A stretch of DNA of 24,317 nt from JBEKTY01 sp049515555 (GTDB taxonomy: Bacteria > Planctomycetota > Planctomycetia > Pirellulales > Thermoguttaceae): assembly GCA_049515555.1 (NCBI GenBank), contig JBEKTY010000123.1:1-24317 (forward strand). Direction: 5' to 3'. The notes beneath the pieces are model-generated. The model saw only the letters and a program-made list of their open reading frames with translations. It ran no database searches and was not told the DNA's origin. Shown here one piece after another: positions 20,641 through 24,317 of the stretch. How positions within the stretch are numbered: the stretch's first letter is position 1; each line of letters starts with the position of its first letter. A program made the translations under genes and the position numbers.

Positions 20641-22110
20641 ATGCCCGCCTACCTGAAAATTGACAACATCGGCGTTTGCCCGCCCGAAGGCTTCACGGTG
20701 CTGGGCGTCAGCCTGGCCGACACAAGCGACAACCAGGGTGTCATCGGCCAGTTCGGCTCGGGGAACAAGCACGGCGTTGCCGTCTGCCTGCGGAACAACC
20801 TGGCCCCGGTCGTGTTCTGTGGAACGCTCCGCCTGGACTTCTTCACCAAGCCCCAGACCGTCGCCGACTCCAAGGCCAGCAAGGATTTCGCCCGGGTCTG
20901 CGTGAAGTACGGCGGCACCGATCCCGGCACGGGGGCCAGCCGGTCCGCCACCGAAGACCTGGGGTTTGTGCTGGACTACGGCAAGCAGGATTGGAACGAG
21001 GTGGCCCTGGCGCTGCGGGAGTTTGTGTCCAACGCCATCGACCGAAGCATCCGGGAACATGGCGACTGGCGCAGTGTCAAGATCGAGATCGTGGACGAGA
21101 CCCGTGTGCGAGCAAAGCGGGACCACACGAGGGTCTTCCTTCCCTTGACGCCGGAGGTACTGGCCTTCTACAACACCCTTGGCAAGTGGTTCCTCCACTT
21201 CTCGGAGCCGGAGTCCCTCGACAAGGCCATCCTGCCAAAGGCCAACCGCAACCTGGGCGACCGCAAGGCCGCAGTCATCTACCGCAGAGGCGTCAGGGTG
21301 AGGGAGTTCGAGTCCTTGGAGACGGAATCCTTATTTGACTACAACCTGAACAACCTCACCATCGACGAGGCTCGCAAGGCTTCGGACTGGGATGTGCGGC
21401 ACCACTGTGGCCAGGCCCTCGCCAGCGCCGACAGGGAGGTGCTTGCGATCCTGTTCACCCACCTGCTGAACTCGGACCAGCCCGTATGGGAGTTCACCTT
21501 CGATTCCTATGCCCTTCAGCCGAATTACCGGGACAGTTCCGAGGAAGGGGAGCGAAAGCGGGGCAACTGGCAGGCGGCTTTTGTGCAGGTCGCAGGGGAC
21601 AGGGCTGTGCTGACCGGCGAAGGCACGATCAAACAGCTTGAGGGCAAGGGTTACACGCCAGTCAAGGCGCCCGAGGGGATTATTAACGCCGCCGCTCGAT
21701 ATGGCGTGCAGACTCCGGCCAGCGTGCTTTCCAACGACGAGATGTCGGGCCGGATAATAACCGATCCGACCGACTCGACCCAGGCTGCCGTAGATTTCAT
21801 TTGGCAAATAATCGAATCCTGCGGCCTTAATAACGGGAAGGCCAAGCCACCGGTCAAAATCTTCACTTCGATCCTCGATGGCGGCGTCATGCTCAGCGGT
21901 TATTATCAGGCGGGCGTGGTGTTTATTAACGGTGACTTGGCTCCTGCTGGTCTTTCCGATGTCGGAAACTTGCCCGACCGGCTGCTGCACGTGGCTCTTG
22001 AAGAGATCGCTCACTACGTTACCGGGGCCACCGACAATAGCCGGGATTTCCAGAACTACTTGCTTGACCTGGCGGTGAAGCTGAGCCGGGTGAAACAGGA
22101 GGCGTCATGA
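20641..22110 (+). CDS. GHKL-like ATPase with a degenerate C-terminal zincin motif
   Basis: A 489-aa protein. Residues 35-45 (IGQFGSGNKHG) resemble the G2/ATP-lid motif of Hsp90/MORC ATPases, and LREFVSNAIDRS at 125-136 resembles the N-box with its catalytic Glu and Mg-binding Asn. The order is reversed compared with classical GHKL proteins, so this is a motif-level suggestion. A related family I recall from phage genomes has the same order. Near the end, HVALEEIAHYVTG (450-462) looks like a zincin helix, but the first His of HExxH is Glu. ATG 20641 is preferred over TTG 20626, which lies in the hairpin before the Shine-Dalgarno. Confidence 0.6.
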   Translation: MPAYLKIDNIGVCPPEGFTVLGVSLADTSDNQGVIGQFGSGNKHGVAVCLRNNLAPVVFCGTLRLDFFTKPQTVADSKASKDFARVCVKYGGTDPGTGASRSATEDLGFVLDYGKQDWNEVALALREFVSNAIDRSIREHGDWRSVKIEIVDETRVRAKRDHTRVFLPLTPEVLAFYNTLGKWFLHFSEPESLDKAILPKANRNLGDRKAAVIYRRGVRVREFESLETESLFDYNLNNLTIDEARKASDWDVRHHCGQALASADREVLAILFTHLLNSDQPVWEFTFDSYALQPNYRDSSEEGERKRGNWQAAFVQVAGDRAVLTGEGTIKQLEGKGYTPVKAPEGIINAAARYGVQTPASVLSNDEMSGRIITDPTDSTQAAVDFIWQIIESCGLNNGKAKPPVKIFTSILDGGVMLSGYYQAGVVFINGDLAPAGLSDVGNLPDRLLHVALEEIAHYVTGATDNSRDFQNYLLDLAVKLSRVKQEAS

Positions 22111-22298
22111 ACAACGTGCTTATCCCCTGCCAGTGCTGCGGACACATGCTGCCCAGGGACTGGAACTGGTTTGTCTGCGACCAGTGCGGCTTTCGGGTAT
22201 GCCCGCACTGCCTCGGCAAGCACACAGGCCCTTATGGCAATGGCGGCTACAAGTGCAGCCGGTGCGCATTCGGGCATTTGGAAATGAAAACGGCATAG
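22107..22298 (+). CDS. Small zinc-ribbon protein (63 aa)
   Basis: A 63-aa protein with four CxxC knuckles: CQCC near residue 8, CDQC at 24-27, CPHC at 32-35 and CSRC at 50-53, the layout of a double zinc ribbon or small RING-like fold. It would bind two zinc ions and could contact nucleic acid or a protein partner. Its ATG overlaps the TGA of the ATPase gene (ATGA), so the two are coupled and probably act together. Confidence 0.78.
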   Translation: MNNVLIPCQCCGHMLPRDWNWFVCDQCGFRVCPHCLGKHTGPYGNGGYKCSRCAFGHLEMKTA

Positions 22299-22328
22299 TC
22301 ACAATCTGCTGGCGTTGTCGTGGTGTTC

Positions 22329-22361
22329 GCCGCCCTTGTCCGATTATCGGACAAGGGCGGC
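22329..22361 (+). terminator. 15-bp perfect hairpin before a junction motif
   Basis: 22329-22343 pairs exactly with 22347-22361 around TTA, 31 bases after the stop at 22298 and 14 bases before the motif. No T-run. Confidence 0.7.
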
Positions 22362-22375
22362 TCGCTGGGCTCACG

Positions 22376-22387
22376 CCGACTGATGTC
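22376..22387 (+). repeat. Junction motif 24
   Basis: Exact 12-mer, 34 nt before the GTG start of ardC. Confidence 0.95.
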
Positions 22388-22421
22388 ATGAAAGGGAACC
22401 CATGACAAAAGGAGCCGAAAA

Positions 22422-23333
22422 GTGAACCACACCGACCTCTACAACCGAATCACCGACAAGATCATTGCTCAGTTGGAGAACGGCGCAGCCCCTTGGCAAC
22501 GGCCCTGGACGACCATTGGCGGCGGGCTGCCGATGAATGTCGTCAGCCGCAAGCCCTACCGGGGTATTAACACGTTGTTGCTCTGGGACGCCGCTGATGA
22601 ACACGGGTACGAGCCGAATCTGTGGGGAACCTACCGCCAGTGGGACATGCTCGGCGGTCACGTCAATCGTGGTGAGCACGGAACCCGCATTACCTATTGG
22701 AATGTCGTCACCGATACTGTGTTCAATAAGAGCACCGGCAAAGATGAGGAGCAGCGTCGCTTCTTCTGCAAGGAATACACTGTCTTCAACCTCGCACAGG
22801 CGGGCGGCACGGCCCTCGACCGCTTCCGGGTGGTCCGGCCTGTGCGGGAATTCATCGACTTCGGCCCGGCCGAGAAAGCGATTACCGCCACGGGAGCGGA
22901 GATTCGGCACGGCGGGAACCGGGCATACTTCGACACGTTGAACGACCATATTCAGTTGCCCATCAAAGCGGCCTTTGAAAACGAAGCCGCCTATTACGCA
23001 ACCGCACTTCACGAGCTTGCCCACTGGACCGGCCACGAGTCCCGCCTGCACCGTATCGACAAGCTGGCCCGGTTCGGCGACCGGAGCTACTCCGCTGAGG
23101 AACTGGTTGCGGAGCTTGCCGGGGCCTTCTTGACCGCCGCCCTCGGCATACCCAACGAGCGGACCATCGACACCGCCAGCGCCTACCTGGCCCACTGGCT
23201 GGAGGTGCTTCGCTCGGACAACCGGGCGATCTTCACCGCCGCCACGGCAGCCAGCGCAGCGGCGGACTACGTGCTGGACTTCAGCCGCCAAGTGGAGGAG
23301 CCGGCGGAAGAGCCGGAAACCATTCCCTTCTGA
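22422..23333 (+). CDS. ardC: ArdC-type antirestriction protein
   Basis: A 303-aa protein with both ArdC parts. The N-terminal ssDNA-binding domain begins MNHTDLYNRITDKIIAQLEN, then PWQRPW and NVVSRKPYRGIN. The C-terminal zincin-type metallopeptidase domain has HELAHWTGHESRL at 197-209, with HExxH metal ligands H197 and H201 and a downstream ELVAELAGAFL helix supplying the third ligand. ArdC proteins are carried by conjugative plasmids and protect incoming single-stranded DNA. The GTG start follows AAAGGAG. Its presence fits a leading-region or island context. Confidence 0.9.
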   Translation: MNHTDLYNRITDKIIAQLENGAAPWQRPWTTIGGGLPMNVVSRKPYRGINTLLLWDAADEHGYEPNLWGTYRQWDMLGGHVNRGEHGTRITYWNVVTDTVFNKSTGKDEEQRRFFCKEYTVFNLAQAGGTALDRFRVVRPVREFIDFGPAEKAITATGAEIRHGGNRAYFDTLNDHIQLPIKAAFENEAAYYATALHELAHWTGHESRLHRIDKLARFGDRSYSAEELVAELAGAFLTAALGIPNERTIDTASAYLAHWLEVLRSDNRAIFTAATAASAAADYVLDFSRQVEEPAEEPETIPF

Positions 23334-23349
23334 CGTGGGTTCGCAAGCC

Positions 23350-23380
23350 CTCCTTCCCCTGCGGGATGCAGGGGAAGGAG
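23350..23380 (+). terminator. 13-bp hairpin before a junction motif
   Basis: CTCCTTCCCCTGC (23350-23362) pairs with 23368-23380 around GGGAT, 16 bases after the ardC stop and eight bases before the motif. Confidence 0.7.
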
Positions 23381-23388
23381 AACCCTGT

Positions 23389-23400
23389 CTGACTGATGTC
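23389..23400 (+). repeat. Junction motif 25
   Basis: CTGACTGATGTC, 19 nt before ATG 23420. Its ATG is in frame with that gene (MSCLSEEI prefix), but GGAGGAG lies after it. Confidence 0.95.
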
Positions 23401-23419
23401 TTGCCTTTCGGAGGAGATC

Positions 23420-23578
23420 ATGAAATTCAAGGTGTTGTTTGTGGCGAACGGCTCCATCGTTATCGATGCCAACTCGCAAGCCGAGGCGGAAGAAAAGGCA
23501 GAGCATCTATCCGATGAGCAGACGGCCGAGGCGATTGACAGCGTGGACATTCTCGATGTGGTCAAAGAGGGCAAGTAG
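23420..23578 (+). CDS. Small DpnD/PcfM-like protein (52 aa)
   Basis: A 52-aa protein: MKFKVLFVANGSIVIDANSQ, AEAEEKAEHLSDEQ, then an acidic strand DSVDILDVVKEGK. The strand-turn-strand followed by a SQAEAEEKA helix matches the DpnD/PcfM pattern of small proteins of unknown function. The start is set by GGAGGAG at 23410-23416. Confidence 0.75.
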   Translation: MKFKVLFVANGSIVIDANSQAEAEEKAEHLSDEQTAEAIDSVDILDVVKEGK

Positions 23579-23602
23579 TCGGACCCGGATCGCTAACCGC
23601 CG

Positions 23603-23614
23603 CCGCCTGATGTC
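23603..23614 (+). repeat. Junction motif 26 (variant)
   Basis: CCGCCTGATGTC: position 4 is C. Last copy in the window, 24 nt before ATG 23639. Its ATG opens a ten-codon frame that ends in an ATGA overlap with that start. Confidence 0.88.
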
Positions 23615-23638
23615 TTACTACTCGACGGGAGAAACAAA

Positions 23639-24317
23639 ATGAACGGTATCTTGATCGGTCGCCCCAACACGCCGTTTTGGCAACTGACTCCGCCCGGTGC
23701 TTTGGTGCGAAACCAACTGGGCTACTTCTGCGCTCCCAACGCTGCCGATGCCTCCTACGCCCCGGCACATTGTATCGAGGACTTCATCGCCTACGGCTTC
23801 CTGATGTCCTGGCTTTCGCCGGACGACTTCGCCCTCTGGTGGCGGTTGGAAGGGGAGGACATCCAGTGGTTACGGGAATACTTCCTCCGCAGCCTGGAAA
23901 CGGTGCTGCTGAGCATCTACCTGGGCGCAGTGGAAATGCCCGAAGGGGGCAAACCATATACCGACTTCGACGGCGGCGATTACGACTCCCTGAACGTCGG
24001 CAACAGCGATGAGGGCGAGGACGAAGAGGTCTCCCTCCAATGGTTCCCTACGCAGATCGGGGCCGATGGTGTCTTGGCGATGGACCTGTCTTGCTCGGTC
24101 GTGGCGAGCGCCGACCGTGAAGCTACCGGCGGCGAGCCCGTCACCATCTGGCTGGGCAAAGACGCCTACCGGAATCGGGCACGGGTCCGGGCCGCTATCG
24201 CTTGGGCAAGGCGGGTCAACAATCTCGACAAGGCCGGGCCGGAGCCGAAGGAGTGGCGCAAGCTGAGGGTGCCTATCGCAAGCATCCCGGCCAGTGTCGG
24301 CAGTTGCGGAGCGTTCA
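23639..24317 (+). CDS. Protein of unknown function, 3' end outside the window
   Basis: The frame from ATG 23639 is open for 226 codons to the edge of the window. It starts MNGILIGRPNTPFWQLTPPG, has an aromatic region (FLMSWLSPDDFALWWRLEGE), an acidic low-complexity loop (EGEDEEVS) and a basic stretch (DAYRNRARVRAAIAWARRVN). I do not recognise a family. GGGAG lies upstream of the ATG. The junction motif 24 nt before it places it in the same array as its neighbours. Confidence 0.75.
   Translation, partial: MNGILIGRPNTPFWQLTPPGALVRNQLGYFCAPNAADASYAPAHCIEDFIAYGFLMSWLSPDDFALWWRLEGEDIQWLREYFLRSLETVLLSIYLGAVEMPEGGKPYTDFDGGDYDSLNVGNSDEGEDEEVSLQWFPTQIGADGVLAMDLSCSVVASADREATGGEPVTIWLGKDAYRNRARVRAAIAWARRVNNLDKAGPEPKEWRKLRVPIASIPASVGSCGAF

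Larger units (their letters stand above)
7354..23614 (+). repeat. Family of 26 intergenic motifs, consensus CCGACTGATGTC
   Basis: Twenty-six copies were found by reading, all on the + strand and all in the direction of the flanking genes. CTGATGTC is invariant in all 26, the preceding G (position 3) is invariant, and position 4 is A in 24. Sixteen copies match all 12 bases. The base after the motif is never G. By simple arithmetic, about 0.05 copies of the 10-mer GACTGATGTC would be expected in both strands of 24.3 kb. Copies usually lie about 20-60 nt before the next start codon, upstream of its Shine-Dalgarno. Possible roles are a recombination site, a promoter or repressor site, or an RNA element in the 5' leader. 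Confidence 0.95.

Noticed and set aside
22386..23291. 301-codon minus-strand frame opposite ardC
   Set aside because: Antisense to a clear ArdC protein with HExxH and its N-terminal domain.
7354..23614. CRISPR array reading of the repeated 12-mer
   Set aside because: Spacing ranges from about 60 to several thousand bases and the intervals are genes; repeats are too short and there are no cas genes.
7354..23614. Integron attC sites
   Set aside because: The motif lacks the GTTRRRY/RYYYAAC core boxes, and the hairpins before it are present at only some copies with unrelated sequences. A cassette-like logic is still possible with a different site.
7354..23614. Hammerhead ribozyme core (CUGAUGA)
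   Set aside because: The motif reads CUGAUGU, so the conserved A after UG is U, and no consistent GAAA box or third stem follows.
7354..23614. C/D-box or kink-turn RNA element (CUGA with UGAUG)
   Set aside because: The two boxes overlap in the same bases and cannot pair as in a kink-turn. No second box pair is found at fixed distance.
23791..23812. Extra CTGATGTC near 23801
   Set aside because: It lies in the middle of an open reading frame (FLMSW) without GA before the core and without a gene boundary, so it was not counted.

Overview
The window looks like an accessory (mobile) region of a moderately high-GC bacterium, most likely a planctomycete of the Gemmataceae type. That assignment is an inference from overall gene style: many small same-strand proteins of unknown function, Shine-Dalgarno-led starts, AlpA/MerR-type small HTH proteins, DUF3820-like and DUF932-like proteins, ArdC and tyrosine recombinases. 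No rRNA or tRNA gene was seen.

Left part (1-7353). Mixed-orientation genes with signs of decay: two ORF remnants at the left edge, a GNAT N-terminal stub directly in front of a SAM methyltransferase, a minus-strand thioesterase-GNAT pair and an excisionase-like HTH gene, a DUF3820-like gene, a 422-aa two-winged-helix protein with internal repeats, a frameshifted DUF3820-like gene behind a small HTH gene, and a DUF932-like gene. The long gene-free stretches carry palindromic repeats (49-nt copies at 555 and 2976, 40-nt copies at 3554 and 3745) and strong hairpins.

Right part (7354-24317). This is the remarkable part. Almost all genes are on the + strand, most are small and unrecognised, and 26 copies of one asymmetric 12-nt motif, consensus CCGACTGATGTC, punctuate them, always in the direction of transcription. 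The 8-nt core CTGATGTC is invariant. Each copy lies between one gene (or one tightly coupled pair or triplet) and the Shine-Dalgarno of the next. Six upstream genes use the TGA inside the motif as their stop codon, and in six other places a terminator-like hairpin sits 5-15 nt before it. The motif is absent between closely packed genes (8778/8945/9110, 14812/15247, 20641/22107). Three motif-to-motif intervals contain no intact gene, and one of these carries only a duplicated 3' end of the preceding ruvB-like gene. The layout resembles a gene-cassette array, or a phage-type set of start-associated or stoperator sites. I know of no described system with this sequence.

Recognisable cargo of the array: a RuvB-like AAA+ ATPase, an ArdC-type antirestriction protein, a plasmid-related small protein family, three MGLTIHY paralogues, a GHKL-like ATPase paired with a zinc-ribbon protein, and several small proteins with a DpnD/PcfM-like sequence pattern. 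The only long motif-free gap (17267-20596) holds an HTH protein, a complete tyrosine recombinase, a calcineurin-like phosphatase, a remnant of a second tyrosine recombinase and a minus-strand PD-(D/E)XK nuclease. It is bounded on both sides by motif copies sharing 14 identical bases, so it looks like an insertion at, or recombined through, the motif.
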